The notes under the pieces: generated by a model
What the model saw: the letters and a program-made list of their open reading frames with translations, nothing else
The model's database searches: none
Told to the model about the DNA's origin: nothing
DNA from: Pelomonas sp937871895
GTDB lineage: Bacteria; Pseudomonadota; Gammaproteobacteria; Burkholderiales; Burkholderiaceae_C
Length of the DNA stretch: 64,000 nucleotides
Direction: 5' to 3' (one strand)
NCBI RefSeq assembly: GCF_046348265.1
Contig: NZ_JAXMEO010000019.1
Position numbers and translations under genes: made by a program
In this document: one piece after another, positions 18,308 through 27,206 of the stretch
How positions within the stretch are numbered: the first letter of the stretch is position 1
Layout of the letters: each line of letters opens with the position of its first letter

Positions 18308-19399
18308 TCAGGCTGGGTAGAGGGCGCCGAGCAGGCGCAGCCCAGCCGCCCCGGTGACCTCGGGCAGATTGCCCGGTTGCCGGGTGACAAAGCGATGGCC
18401 TAGCCAGGCAAAGGCGGCAGCCTCCACTTGGTCCACAGGCAATCCCAACTCGCTGCTGGCCTGCACGCGGACGTTGGGGAGCAGGGCGCCCAGCCGTGCC
18501 ATCAGTGCCGCATTGCGCGCACCACCGCCGGAGACAACCAGTCGGCTCAATGCGGGCTGATGCAGTTGCAAGGCATCGGTCACGCAGCGCGCCGCCAGTT
18601 CGCACAGCGTTGCCTGCACGTCCCTCGGGTCGAGGCCGGGTGATAGATGGGCCTCGAGCCAGTCCAGATGGAACACGTCGCGGCCGGTGCTGCGTGGCGG
18701 CGGCAGTCGGAAGAAGCGGTCGGCCAGGAGCCGTGCCAGCAACTCGGGCAGCACCTGGCCTTGGGCACCCCAGGCACCGTCATGGTCAAAGCGCTCGCCT
18801 TGGTGCCGCAGGATCCAGCCGTCCAGCAGGCAATTGCCCGGCCCCGTGTCGAAACCCAGGGTGCGCCCGTCGGCATGCAGCAGGCTCAGGTTGCTGATGC
18901 CGCCGAGGTTGAGCACGGCGACGTCTTCGCCAGCCCGCCCGAAGACTGCGCGGTGAAAGGCCGGCACCAGCGGCGCGCCTTGCCCGCCAGCGGCGACATC
19001 GCGGCTGCGCAGGTCGCAGACCACGTCGAGCCCGCACAGCTCTGCGAGCAGCGCGCCATTGAGCAACTGCAGCGTGTAGCCCATGACCGGGCGGTGCCGT
19101 ACGGTCTGGCCGTGTGCGCAGACGAGGGCCACGTCCGGGTGGGCCATGCGCAGCTGCCGCACGACATCCGCGTAGCTGCGTGAGATCTCGCTGGCAGCCA
19201 GCGCTGCGCGGTGCAACTCGTTGGGCCCTGGCGTGTTGAGGGCCAGCAGGTCGTCGCGCAGTTCGGGCAAGAAGGGGGCGTAGGCGTGGGCCAGTACCGC
19301 CATGCGCTCGGCGTCAAAAACGACGCCGTCCACGCCGTCGAGCGAGGTGCCGGACATCAGTCCGATGTAAAGCCTGGGTGTTGGCGCGCTGGCGCTCAC
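18308..19399 (-). CDS. anmK: Anhydro-N-acetylmuramic acid kinase
   Basis: 363 residues. Phosphorylates 1,6-anhydro-MurNAc during cell-wall recycling. The ASKHA fold is shown by 'LYIGLMSGTSLDGVDGVVFD' at the start, 'TLGFDTGPGNCLLD' and 'LVVSGGGARNAALMARL'. Its start codon region overlaps the stop of the upstream M23 peptidase by 4 bp (19396-19399), a functional pairing since both act on peptidoglycan. Confidence 0.96.
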   Translation of the reverse strand: MSASAPTPRLYIGLMSGTSLDGVDGVVFDAERMAVLAHAYAPFLPELRDDLLALNTPGPNELHRAALAASEISRSYADVVRQLRMAHPDVALVCAHGQTVRHRPVMGYTLQLLNGALLAELCGLDVVCDLRSRDVAAGGQGAPLVPAFHRAVFGRAGEDVAVLNLGGISNLSLLHADGRTLGFDTGPGNCLLDGWILRHQGERFDHDGAWGAQGQVLPELLARLLADRFFRLPPPRSTGRDVFHLDWLEAHLSPGLDPRDVQATLCELAARCVTDALQLHQPALSRLVVSGGGARNAALMARLGALLPNVRVQASSELGLPVDQVEAAAFAWLGHRFVTRQPGNLPEVTGAAGLRLLGALYPA

Positions 19400-20964
19400 T
19401 CGGCAGAGCTGACGCCGTCCATGGACTCAGCCACGGCCAGCTGTGTCTTGACACTGGCCACCGTGGAGAGGAAGGTGCCCTTGGCGTGCGCCGGCAGCAC
19501 CACGGCCTCAGACGCCTTGGCGATGGCGCGCGGGTCCATGTGCCGGCCATTGACGCGGAACTCGAAGTGCAGGTGCGGGCCAGTGGCCCAACCCGTCATG
19601 CCGACCTTGCCGATCAACTGGCCCTGCTCAACACGCTGGCCCTTCTTGACGTCGATCTTGGAGAGGTGGGCGTAGACCGTGCTGCGGCCACCGGCGTGGC
19701 GGATCTGGACGACATTGCCGAAGCCGGCGTTCCAGCCGGCCTGCTCGACCACGCCGTCGCCCACGGTGCGCACGGCAGTGCCCGTGGGGGCACCATAGTC
19801 CACGCCGTTGTGCTGCCGCCAGCTGTTCAGGATCGGATGCATGCGCATCGCAAAGCCGGAGGTGATGCGCGAAAACTCCATCGGGCTGGACAGGAAGGCG
19901 CGGCGCTTGCTGGTGCCGTCAAGGCTGTAGAAACTGCCCTTGCCGGTGACCGCGTCGCGAAACCAGACCGCCGAGTAGGTGCGGCCGTTGTTGACGAACT
20001 CACCGGCAATCAGGCGCCCCGCGCCGCTGCTGCTCGGGCCGCCGTCGGTGGTGTTCCAGGTGATGGGCTCACCATCGGCCGTCATGGACTCGAAGACGAC
20101 CGAGAAGCGGTCGCCCTTGCGCAGCTCGCGGTGGAAGTCGATGTCACCCGAGAACATGTCGGCCATCTGAGAGGCGATGGCGTCCGGGATGTTGGCGTCG
20201 TCGGTCGCCGCGAACAAAGACGTGCGGATGCTGCCGCTGCCAAAGCGCACCTGGGCCTGCAGCGGGGCCGTGGCGAGCGAGGAGCGGAAGCCCTGGCCCA
20301 CGCGCTCCACCGTCAGGCGCGTGAAGTGCGTGCCCAACTGCTCGCTGCGCTCAGCCGGAAAGCGGGCCACCAGGCGCTCGACGCGGCCGGAGGCATCGGC
20401 CGTCAGGTGGACCATCTTGCCGGCGCGACCTTGCAGGATGCGGCGCGCCAGCGGGTCCTTGCGCAGGAAGGCGGCAGCATCGGGGTCGAAGGCGCCCGCG
20501 CGGCGCAGCAGACTGTCCGGCGTGTCGCTGCTGCGGGTCGCTTCAGCGCGGGTCAGCGCGAGGTCATGGGCCGCCAGCTCGTTGAGTTGGTCTTCGACGT
20601 CCAGGCTGGGCAGTTGCTCGACGACCTGCTGCTTGGGCAGGCTGCTGGCGTCAGGCGCCAGCGGCGCAATGCCAAAGGCCGTGACCGCAAAACCCGACAA
20701 CGCCGTGACGACCGCGCCCGTCAGCGCGCGCGGGTAACGCGCCGCGAAGGCTTCAGCTTGGCTCAGCGCCGTTTGCAGTCGTTGCAGTACAGGGCTCAAG
20801 AGACGGTTCGGGTCGAAGGCAATGAATCGGGACTGCAGGGTGGCCCGTGAGGGCCTGGGCCCAGAGCGCGCTCCTCTAGAATTGCGCCCCGCAGATGTAG
20901 CGAAATAGCTACAGCGGCACGCCAGAGGGAAAGGGAATTCTACCGGGTGACCGGTTGATGACAT
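19396..20964 (-). CDS. Membrane-anchored M23-family peptidoglycan endopeptidase
   Basis: Up to 522 residues. One membrane segment (ALTGAVVTALSGFAVTAFGIA), a helical and OapA/CSD1-like middle, then a lysostaphin-type M23 domain with zinc ligands in 'HNGVDYGAPTGTAV' and 'GPHLHFEFRVNG'. DD-endopeptidases of this type (MepM-like) cut cross-links in the periplasm. The N-terminus is unsettled: ATG 20964 adds about 47 unconserved residues, whereas homology seems to begin around IAFDPNRL (20823), where no normal start codon exists. It diverges from tyrS, the typical anmK-M23-tyrS arrangement of betaproteobacteria. Confidence 0.88.
   Translation of the reverse strand: MSSTGHPVEFPFPLACRCSYFATSAGRNSRGARSGPRPSRATLQSRFIAFDPNRLLSPVLQRLQTALSQAEAFAARYPRALTGAVVTALSGFAVTAFGIAPLAPDASSLPKQQVVEQLPSLDVEDQLNELAAHDLALTRAEATRSSDTPDSLLRRAGAFDPDAAAFLRKDPLARRILQGRAGKMVHLTADASGRVERLVARFPAERSEQLGTHFTRLTVERVGQGFRSSLATAPLQAQVRFGSGSIRTSLFAATDDANIPDAIASQMADMFSGDIDFHRELRKGDRFSVVFESMTADGEPITWNTTDGGPSSSGAGRLIAGEFVNNGRTYSAVWFRDAVTGKGSFYSLDGTSKRRAFLSSPMEFSRITSGFAMRMHPILNSWRQHNGVDYGAPTGTAVRTVGDGVVEQAGWNAGFGNVVQIRHAGGRSTVYAHLSKIDVKKGQRVEQGQLIGKVGMTGWATGPHLHFEFRVNGRHMDPRAIAKASEAVVLPAHAKGTFLSTVASVKTQLAVAESMDGVSSAE
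20896..20913. repeat. Short inverted repeat upstream of the M23 gene
   Basis: TGTAGC-6 bases-GCTACA, perfect 6-bp arms, between the divergent M23 peptidase and tyrS genes. It could be an operator or an RNA hairpin; nothing further supports a function. Confidence 0.3.
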
Positions 20965-21066
20965 GGCTGGAAACCCGAGCCCGTCCTGCCCTCGGCCGCC
21001 GCCCGCCCCCGAGAAATCCCGTCCCCGCCATCGCCGCTCGTCGGCGCAGCGCATCGCCCGAGCACC

Positions 21067-22302
21067 ATGAGCCAAGACGCCGTCCGCCCGCAATACCCCG
21101 TCACCGATGCCGTCCTTGAGGCGCTGGCCGTCACGCGCCGGGGCGTGGAAGAACTGCTGCCCGAGGCCGAGTGGACCAAGAAGCTCGCCCGCTCGGCCGC
21201 CACCGGCGTGCCGCTGCGCATCAAGCTCGGCCTCGACCCCACGGCGCCCGACATCCACCTCGGCCACACCGTGGTGCTCAACAAGATGCGCCAGCTGCAG
21301 GACCTCGGGCACCAGGTCATCTTCCTGATTGGCGACTTCACCAGCCTGATCGGCGACCCCTCGGGCCGCAACTCCACGCGCCCGCCGCTGACCAAGGAGC
21401 AGATCAAGGCCAATGCCGAAACCTACTACGCCCAGGCCAAGCTGGTGCTCGACCCCGCGCGCACCGAGATTCGCTACAACTCCGAGTGGTGTGAGCCCTT
21501 GGGCTCGGCCGGCATGATCCAGCTCGCCGCCAAGTACACCGTGGCCCGCATGCTGGAGCGCGACGACTTCACCAAGCGCTTCCAAAGCCAGACGCCGATC
21601 TCGGTCCACGAGTTCCTCTACCCGCTGATGCAGGGCTATGACTCGGTGGCCCTGAAGAGTGACCTGGAGCTGGGCGGCACCGACCAGAAGTTCAACCTGC
21701 TGATGGGCCGCCACCTGCAGCAGGAGTACGGCCAGGAGCCCCAGTGCATCTTGACCATGCCGTTGCTCGAGGGCCTGGACGGCGTCGAGAAGATGTCCAA
21801 GTCCAAGAACAACTACGTGGGCATCACCGAGGCGCCCAACACCATGTTCGCCAAGATCCTCTCGATCAGCGACGTGCAGATGTGGAAGTGGTACGACCTG
21901 CTGTCCTTCAAGTCCATCGCCGAGATCGCCGCGCTCAAGGCCGAGGTGGCCGGGGGCCGCAACCCGAAGGACGCCAAGGTGATGCTCGCCAAGGAGATCA
22001 CCGCGCGCTTCCACACTGCAGCGGCGGCGGAAGCTGCCGAAGCGGACTTCAACAACCGCGCCCGTGGCGGCATCCCCGACGAAATCCCCGAGGTCTCCTT
22101 CAGCGGCGCGCCCATGGGCGTGGCCCAGGTCTTGAAGGCCGCCGGCCTCGTCGCCTCGACGAGCGAAGGCCTGCGCATGATCGAGCAGGGCGGCGTGCGC
22201 ATCGGCGGTGATGTGGTGGCCGACAAGGCCTTGAAGCTCGACGCCGGCCAGCACGTGCTGCAGGTCGGCAAGCGCAAGTTCGCGCGCGTGACCCTGGCAT
22301 GA
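21067..22302 (+). CDS. tyrS: Tyrosyl-tRNA synthetase
   Basis: 411 residues, class I aminoacyl-tRNA synthetase of the TyrZ-like long form. HIGH-type motif 'PDIHLGHTVVLN', KMSKS motif 'VEKMSKSKNNYVG', and a C-terminal S4 RNA-binding domain ('LVASTSEGLRMIEQGGVRIGGDVV'). Complete, and coupled to rlhA by an ATGA overlap. Confidence 0.97.
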   Translation: MSQDAVRPQYPVTDAVLEALAVTRRGVEELLPEAEWTKKLARSAATGVPLRIKLGLDPTAPDIHLGHTVVLNKMRQLQDLGHQVIFLIGDFTSLIGDPSGRNSTRPPLTKEQIKANAETYYAQAKLVLDPARTEIRYNSEWCEPLGSAGMIQLAAKYTVARMLERDDFTKRFQSQTPISVHEFLYPLMQGYDSVALKSDLELGGTDQKFNLLMGRHLQQEYGQEPQCILTMPLLEGLDGVEKMSKSKNNYVGITEAPNTMFAKILSISDVQMWKWYDLLSFKSIAEIAALKAEVAGGRNPKDAKVMLAKEITARFHTAAAAEAAEADFNNRARGGIPDEIPEVSFSGAPMGVAQVLKAAGLVASTSEGLRMIEQGGVRIGGDVVADKALKLDAGQHVLQVGKRKFARVTLA

Positions 22303-24254
22303 AGACCCGCATCGAGCTCCTGGCCCCGGCACGCGACGCCGACATCGGCATCGAGGCCGTCAACCACGGGGCCGATGCCGTCTACATCGGGGCCGACCGC
22401 TTTGGCGCGCGGGACAAGGCCGGCAACTCGGTCGCGGAAATTGCCCGCCTCGCGCAGCATGCCCATCGCTACGGCAGCCGCATCTTCGTCACGCTCAACA
22501 CCATCCTGCGCGATGACGAGCTGGAAGGCGCCCGCGCTTTGGCCTGGGAGTTGTACGACGCAGGTGCGGACGCCTTGATCGTGCAAGACATGGGCTTGCT
22601 GGAGCTCGACCTGCCGCCCATCCAACTCCACGCCAGCACGCAGACCGACATCCGCACGCCCGAGAAGGCGCGCTTCCTGCAGGACGTCGGTTTCAGCCAG
22701 ATGGTGCTGGCCCGCGAGCTGGACCTGAAGCAGATCCGCGCCATCAAGGCCGAGGTGCAGCACGCGCATCTGGAGTTCTTCGTCCACGGCGCGCTGTGCG
22801 TGGCCTACAGCGGCCAGTGCTTCATCAGCCATGCGATGACGGGCCGCAGCGCCAACCGCGGCTCCTGCAGCCAGGAGTGCCGCCAGCCCTTCACCGTGCT
22901 CGATGCGGCCGGCCGCATCGTGGCGCACGACAAGCACGTGCTCTCGCTCAAGGACAACGACCAGAGCGCCAACCTCGAAGCCCTGATCGACGCCGGCATC
23001 CGCAGCCTCAAGATCGAAGGCCGCTACAAGGACATGGCGACGGTCAAGAACGTCACCGCCCATTACCGGACCTTGCTCGATGCCTTGTTCGAGAAGCGCC
23101 CCGAGCTGGCCGCGACGAGTGACGGCCGCTGCCGCTTCAGCTTCACGCCCGAGCCCGAACAGGGCTTCAATCGCGGTGGTACCGATTACTTCGTCAATGG
23201 CCGCAAGGAAGACATTGGCGCGTTTGATTCACCCAAGCATGCCGGCATGCCGCTTGGCACCGTCTGCCGCCTCGGCCCCGAGGACTTTGACCTCGACACC
23301 GGTGACGCCACCCGGTCGGTGAACAACGGCGATGCGCTGACCTGGTGGGACCGCCAAGGTGGGCTGCAAGGGGTGCCGGTCAATGTCGCGACTCCGCTCG
23401 GCGGTACGCGCTGGCGCATCGAACCGAATCTTTCCAAAGACCAATCCTTCGGCGACCTGAAAGACCTCTTCCCCGGCACCGCCCTCAATCGCAACCGCGA
23501 CATGGCCTGGGAGCGCCTGCTGGCCAAGCCCTCAAGCGAGCGTCGCATCCTGGTGGATCTGACGCTGGCGCAAACGCGCGAAGGCTTCGAGCTCACGCTC
23601 AAGGACGAGACCGGCGTCAGCGCCCGCGTGCCGCTTCTGCAAGCCCACGATCCCGCGCGCGATGCCAAACAGGCCGAGGCCCAGGCCAAGGACGCGCTCG
23701 GCAAGCTGGGTGACACGATCTTTGAAGCCCGCCGCGTGCGCACCGCCTGGCGCGAGCCCTTCTTCATCCCGGCCAGCAAGCTCAACGCGCTGCGCCGTGA
23801 CGGCATCGCGGCGCTGGAAGCCGCGCGTACTGCAGCCTTGCCGCGCTTGCCCCGCGCCGCGCCGGTCGAGCCGCCCGTGGCCTACCCCGAGGACACGCTC
23901 AGCTACCTCGCCAACATCTACAACGCAAAGGCCGCCGCCTTCTACGCGCGCCATGGCGTCAAGGTGCTCAAAGCCGCCTACGAGAGCCACGAGGAACTCG
24001 GCGACGTGCCGCTGATGATCACCAAGCACTGCGTGCGCTTTTCTTTGAGCCTTTGCCCCAAGCAGGCCAAGGGCGTGACGGGGGTGCAGGGCACGGTGCG
24101 CGCCGAGCCGATGACCCTGCAGCATGGCGAGGACCGCTTCGAGCTGCGCTTCGACTGCAAGCCCTGCGAGATGCACGTGGTGGGTCGCATGCAGAAGCAT
24201 GTGCTCAAGGCGCTCAAGGCCGAGCCGGTCAGCTTCTATCGGACCCGGCCCTAA
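22299..24254 (+). CDS. rlhA: U32-family protein, 23S rRNA C2501 hydroxylase RlhA (YdcP)
   Basis: 651 residues. The peptidase-U32 family proteins TrhP and RlhA hydroxylate RNA. The long form with a C-terminal extension matches RlhA, which makes 5-hydroxycytidine at C2501 of 23S rRNA. Visible: 'LLAPARDADIGIEAVNHGADAVYIG', the U32 signature 'EFFVHGALCVAYSGQCFIS', and cysteines in 'RGSCSQECRQPF' plus C-terminal Cys residues that may bind an Fe-S cluster. ATG overlaps the tyrS stop by 4 bp. Confidence 0.88.
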   Translation: MKTRIELLAPARDADIGIEAVNHGADAVYIGADRFGARDKAGNSVAEIARLAQHAHRYGSRIFVTLNTILRDDELEGARALAWELYDAGADALIVQDMGLLELDLPPIQLHASTQTDIRTPEKARFLQDVGFSQMVLARELDLKQIRAIKAEVQHAHLEFFVHGALCVAYSGQCFISHAMTGRSANRGSCSQECRQPFTVLDAAGRIVAHDKHVLSLKDNDQSANLEALIDAGIRSLKIEGRYKDMATVKNVTAHYRTLLDALFEKRPELAATSDGRCRFSFTPEPEQGFNRGGTDYFVNGRKEDIGAFDSPKHAGMPLGTVCRLGPEDFDLDTGDATRSVNNGDALTWWDRQGGLQGVPVNVATPLGGTRWRIEPNLSKDQSFGDLKDLFPGTALNRNRDMAWERLLAKPSSERRILVDLTLAQTREGFELTLKDETGVSARVPLLQAHDPARDAKQAEAQAKDALGKLGDTIFEARRVRTAWREPFFIPASKLNALRRDGIAALEAARTAALPRLPRAAPVEPPVAYPEDTLSYLANIYNAKAAAFYARHGVKVLKAAYESHEELGDVPLMITKHCVRFSLSLCPKQAKGVTGVQGTVRAEPMTLQHGEDRFELRFDCKPCEMHVVGRMQKHVLKALKAEPVSFYRTRP

Positions 24255-24283
24255 CCGTCACACGCGGCGTCCAGAATCCACCC

Positions 24284-24943
24284 ATGGACGCCTGGCACGA
24301 CACCACCCACGATCTGCGCAGCCATGACGCGCTGCGCGCCCTCTACCCCGCGCCTCAGCGCCCAGCTGCAACGGCCACGCTGGACAAAGAGTGCGACCAC
24401 ATCCACCCGATCTACCGGCCCTTCATTGAGGCCTCGCCGTGGTGTGTGCTGGCCACGCGCAACAGCGAGACCGGTGCGCTCGACCTTTCGCCGCGTGGCG
24501 ATGCGGGCGCCGCCAAACTCATCGAGGTGGTGGACGATGGCCGCACCCTGCTGCTGCCCGACCGGCGCGGCAACAACCGCATTGACACCCTGCGCAACCT
24601 GGCGGCCGACCCCGAGATCGGGCTGCTCTTCCTGATCCCCGGCGTGGGCGAGGCCATCCGCGTGCAGGGCCGTGCGCGCATCAGCGCCCACCCCGAGCTA
24701 TGCGACCGCTTCGCCATGGACGGCGACCGCCGGCCGCGCAGCGTGCTGGTGATCCAGGTCCACAAGTGCTTCTTCCAGTGCGCGCGTGCATCCAAACGTA
24801 GCGGGCTCTGGCGCGCCGAGACGCAAGTGGCGCGCGCCAGTCTGCCGTCTACCGGCAGCGTGCTGCAGGCCTTGAGTGCGGGCTTTGACGCGGCCGGTTA
24901 CGACGCCGTGCTTGACCAGCGACAGCAGCAGACCTTGTACTGA
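24284..24943 (+). CDS. Pyridoxamine 5'-phosphate oxidase-family FMN-binding protein (MSMEG_1061 type)
   Basis: 219 residues, a split-barrel flavoprotein. Family blocks: 'SPWCVLATRNSETGALDLSPRGDAG', 'LLLPDRRGNNRIDTLRNLAADPEIGLLFLIPG', 'QVHKCFFQCARASKRSGLW'. Members bind FMN or F420 and most lack an assigned substrate; this is not the vitamin B6 enzyme PdxH. It stands alone between rlhA and the ccm operon. Confidence 0.85.
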   Translation: MDAWHDTTHDLRSHDALRALYPAPQRPAATATLDKECDHIHPIYRPFIEASPWCVLATRNSETGALDLSPRGDAGAAKLIEVVDDGRTLLLPDRRGNNRIDTLRNLAADPEIGLLFLIPGVGEAIRVQGRARISAHPELCDRFAMDGDRRPRSVLVIQVHKCFFQCARASKRSGLWRAETQVARASLPSTGSVLQALSAGFDAAGYDAVLDQRQQQTLY

Positions 24944-25005
24944 GCCTTTGCTCGGCAGCGCCCTGCCATCCCCGCTCATCCCCGCTCCTGTGGCGCCGCC
25001 GGGCC

Positions 25006-25019
25006 TTGACCCAAGGCAA
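25006..25019 (+). promoter_or_regulatory. Possible FNR/Anr-type site before ccmA
   Basis: TTGAC-CCAA-GGCAA, an imperfect palindrome similar to the FNR/Dnr box TTGAT-N4-ATCAA, 36 bases before the ccmA start. Oxygen or nitrate control would suit the ccm-nap block, but the right half-site is poor. Confidence 0.25.
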
Positions 25020-25055
25020 GTCGCACGACGCGGTTTGCACAGACACTGCACGCCC

Positions 25056-25655
25056 ATGGCAACGCCGCCTCTGCTCCAGACCCACGCCCTCTGCGGATCT
25101 CGCGGCGGGCGGGCTCTGTGGCAGGGATTGAGCCTGCAAATGCTGCCCAAGGATTGCCGCTGGCTGCGCGGCGCCAATGGCAGTGGCAAGACGACCTTGC
25201 TGCGCACCCTGGCCGGCTTGCGCTCGCCGGAGAGCGGGCGCGTCGAGCGCGTGGCCTTGCGCTACCTTGGGCATGCGCCCGGTGTGCCGGATGCCTTGAC
25301 GCCGGCCGAGCATCTGGCCTTCTCCGCACAGTGGCAGGGCAGCCCGGCTTCATCGGAGGCCCAGCAGCAGGCGCTGCAGCGTTGGTGCGGCAAAGCGTGG
25401 GCGCGTCGCCCGGCGCGCAGCCTCAGCCAGGGGCAGCGGCGGCGTGCCGCCTTGGCGGTGCTGGCTTTGCCGCAGCCGGTGGGCACGGTGTGGTTGCTGG
25501 ACGAACCCTTTGATGCGCTCGACGACGAGGGCGTGAGCCTGCTCTGCGCGCAGATGCAGGCGCATGCCGATGCGGGCGGTGCGGTGCTCTTCACCTGCCA
25601 CAGCCAGGCGCTGGCCGAGCGGGTGCGGCGGGGTGAGGATCTGGTGCTCGGATGA
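25056..25655 (+). CDS. ccmA: Haem exporter ATP-binding subunit CcmA
   Basis: 199 residues; ATPase of the CcmAB complex that releases holo-CcmE from CcmC in System I cytochrome c maturation. Walker A 'GANGSGKTTLLRTLAGL', ABC signature 'SLSQGQRRRAAL' and Walker B 'VWLLDEPFDALD' are intact. ATG 25056 gives the family N-terminus. First gene of a nine-gene operon in which every neighbour overlaps. Confidence 0.95.
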   Translation: MATPPLLQTHALCGSRGGRALWQGLSLQMLPKDCRWLRGANGSGKTTLLRTLAGLRSPESGRVERVALRYLGHAPGVPDALTPAEHLAFSAQWQGSPASSEAQQQALQRWCGKAWARRPARSLSQGQRRRAALAVLALPQPVGTVWLLDEPFDALDDEGVSLLCAQMQAHADAGGAVLFTCHSQALAERVRRGEDLVLG

Positions 25656-26311
25656 GTTGGGTCCTGCTGCGCCGCGAGCTGCTGCTGGCCCTGCGCCGGC
25701 CCATGGATGCCTTGCTGCCGCTGGGCTTCTTTGTGGTGGCGGCCAGCCTCTTTCCGCTGGGCGTGGGCCCCGAGCCCGAGCGGCTGCGCGAGATGGCGCC
25801 GGGCGTGATCTGGGTGTGCGCGCTGCTGGCCAGTCTGTTGTCGCTGCACGGCCTCTTCGAGCCTGATGCGCAGGACGGCTCGCTGGACCAATTGCTGCTG
25901 CCGCCGCATTCGGCCTGGCGCCTCGCGGGCGTGAAGGCGCTGTCGCACTGGCTCACGCATGGCCTGCCGCTGCTGCTGGTGGCGCCGCTGCTGGCCCTGA
26001 TGTTTGGGCTCTCCGGCGCAGACCTGGGCCTGCTGCTGCTCACGCTGTTGCTGGGCAGCCCGGTGCTGAGCCTGCTGGGCAGTCTGGCCGCCGCGCTCAC
26101 GCTCGGCCTGCGCGGCGGGGCGCTGCTCAACCTCTTGATCGTGCTGCCGCTGGCGGTGCCGGTTTTGATCTTCGGCAGCGGCGCCGTGGCGGCGCAGCAG
26201 GCCGCGCTGCCGGTGCAGGGGCATCTGTCGCTGTTGGCGGCGCTGCTGCTGGCCACGGCGGCCGGCCTGCCGCTGGCCACCGCCGCTGCTTTGAGAATCG
26301 CTGTGCAATGA
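25652..26311 (+). CDS. ccmB: Haem exporter membrane subunit CcmB
   Basis: 219 residues with six hydrophobic segments, the permease partner of CcmA. The N-terminus 'LLRRELLLALRRPMDALLPLGFFVV' and 'LLLPPHSAWRLAGVKALSHWL' are family typical. ATG overlaps the ccmA stop (ATGA). Confidence 0.94.
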   Translation: MSWVLLRRELLLALRRPMDALLPLGFFVVAASLFPLGVGPEPERLREMAPGVIWVCALLASLLSLHGLFEPDAQDGSLDQLLLPPHSAWRLAGVKALSHWLTHGLPLLLVAPLLALMFGLSGADLGLLLLTLLLGSPVLSLLGSLAAALTLGLRGGALLNLLIVLPLAVPVLIFGSGAVAAQQAALPVQGHLSLLAALLLATAAGLPLATAAALRIAVQ

Positions 26312-27036
26312 GTCGTTTCTACACCTTCGCCGCCCCCGTGCGCTTTTATGCGCTGAGTGAGCGCGCCATGCCCTGGCTCTGGGTCGCCACCTTGCTGCTG
26401 GGCGCCGCAGGGCTTTACCTCGGCCTCGTCGTAGCGCCCACGGACGCGACTCAGGGCGAGGTCTACCGCATCCTCTTCCTGCACGTGCCGGCGGCGTGGC
26501 TGTCGATGTTGCTCTACCTGGCCATGGCCTTCTGGGCGGTGGTGGGCTGGGCCTTCAAGGCGCGCATGGGCGGGGTGCTGGCGCGGGCCATTGCGCCCAC
26601 GGGTGCGCTGTTCACGCTGTTGGCCTTGGTCACCGGCTCGCTCTGGGGTCAGCCCACCTGGGGCACCTGGTGGGTGTGGGACGCGCGGCTCACGTCCGAG
26701 TTGATCCTGCTCTTCCTCTACCTCGGCTTCATGGGCCTGGTGAACGCCATCGACGAGCCCGCGCGGGCCGACGCGGCCGGGGCGCTGCTGGCCCTGGTGG
26801 GGGCCGTCAATGTGCCGGTCATCTACTTCTCGGTGCGCTGGTGGAACACCCTGCACCAGGGCGCCAGCATCAGCATGACGGCCGCGCCGCGCATGGCCGA
26901 GCAGATGCTGCAGGCGCTGCTGCTGTGCACGCTGGCGCTGTGGGCCTATGCCTTTGCCGTGGTGCTGCGGCGCGCGCAGGCCGGCATCCTGGCGCGCGAG
27001 GCGGGCATGGCCTGGGTGAAGGAACTGAGCCAATGA
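26308..27036 (+). CDS. ccmC: Haem-handling protein CcmC
   Basis: 242 residues, six membrane helices. It loads haem onto CcmE. The tryptophan-rich WWD periplasmic motif reads 'WGQPTWGTWWVWDARLTSELILLFLY', and flanking haem-ligand His residues are present in 'ILFLHVPAAWLSM' and 'YFSVRWWNTLHQGAS'. Overlaps ccmB and ccmD by 4 bp on each side. Confidence 0.96.
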   Translation: MSRFYTFAAPVRFYALSERAMPWLWVATLLLGAAGLYLGLVVAPTDATQGEVYRILFLHVPAAWLSMLLYLAMAFWAVVGWAFKARMGGVLARAIAPTGALFTLLALVTGSLWGQPTWGTWWVWDARLTSELILLFLYLGFMGLVNAIDEPARADAAGALLALVGAVNVPVIYFSVRWWNTLHQGASISMTAAPRMAEQMLQALLLCTLALWAYAFAVVLRRAQAGILAREAGMAWVKELSQ

Positions 27037-27206
27037 CCGACCACGAACTCTTCCTCACGGCCTCCTACGCCTTTGGCCTGCTGTGCTTGATCGCTGAGGC
27101 GCTGTGGGTGCGTGCCCGCCACCGCCGGGCGCTGGATGATGCGCGTGATGATGCGCGTGATGATGCGCGTGATCAGATGCGTGAAGCTGCGGAGGACGTC
27201 GCATGA
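27033..27206 (+). CDS. ccmD: Small haem-exporter component CcmD
   Basis: 57 residues: one membrane helix (ASYAFGLLCLIAEALWV) and a charged cytoplasmic tail. It stabilises the CcmABC-E complex. ATG 27033 overlaps the ccmC stop and its own stop overlaps the ccmE start. The tail contains Asp-Asp-Ala-Arg three times in a row, encoded by an exact 12-bp tandem repeat. Confidence 0.88.
   Translation: MTDHELFLTASYAFGLLCLIAEALWVRARHRRALDDARDDARDDARDQMREAAEDVA
27135..27170 (+). repeat. 3 x 12-bp in-frame tandem repeat in ccmD
   Basis: GATGATGCGCGT repeated exactly three times, adding Asp-Asp-Ala-Arg units to the CcmD tail. Identical copies suggest recent slippage expansion. Because the unit is 12 bp, unit-number changes stay in frame. 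Confidence 0.95.

Noticed and set aside
19378..20850. 490-codon open frame opposite the M23 peptidase
   Set aside because: Antisense shadow of a recognised gene, Arg/Ala/Gln-rich with no domain.
20965..22332. Extension of the M23 reading frame through tyrS (978 codons in all)
   Set aside because: It runs antisense through the whole of tyrS, which is certain; the upstream 450 residues show no domain.
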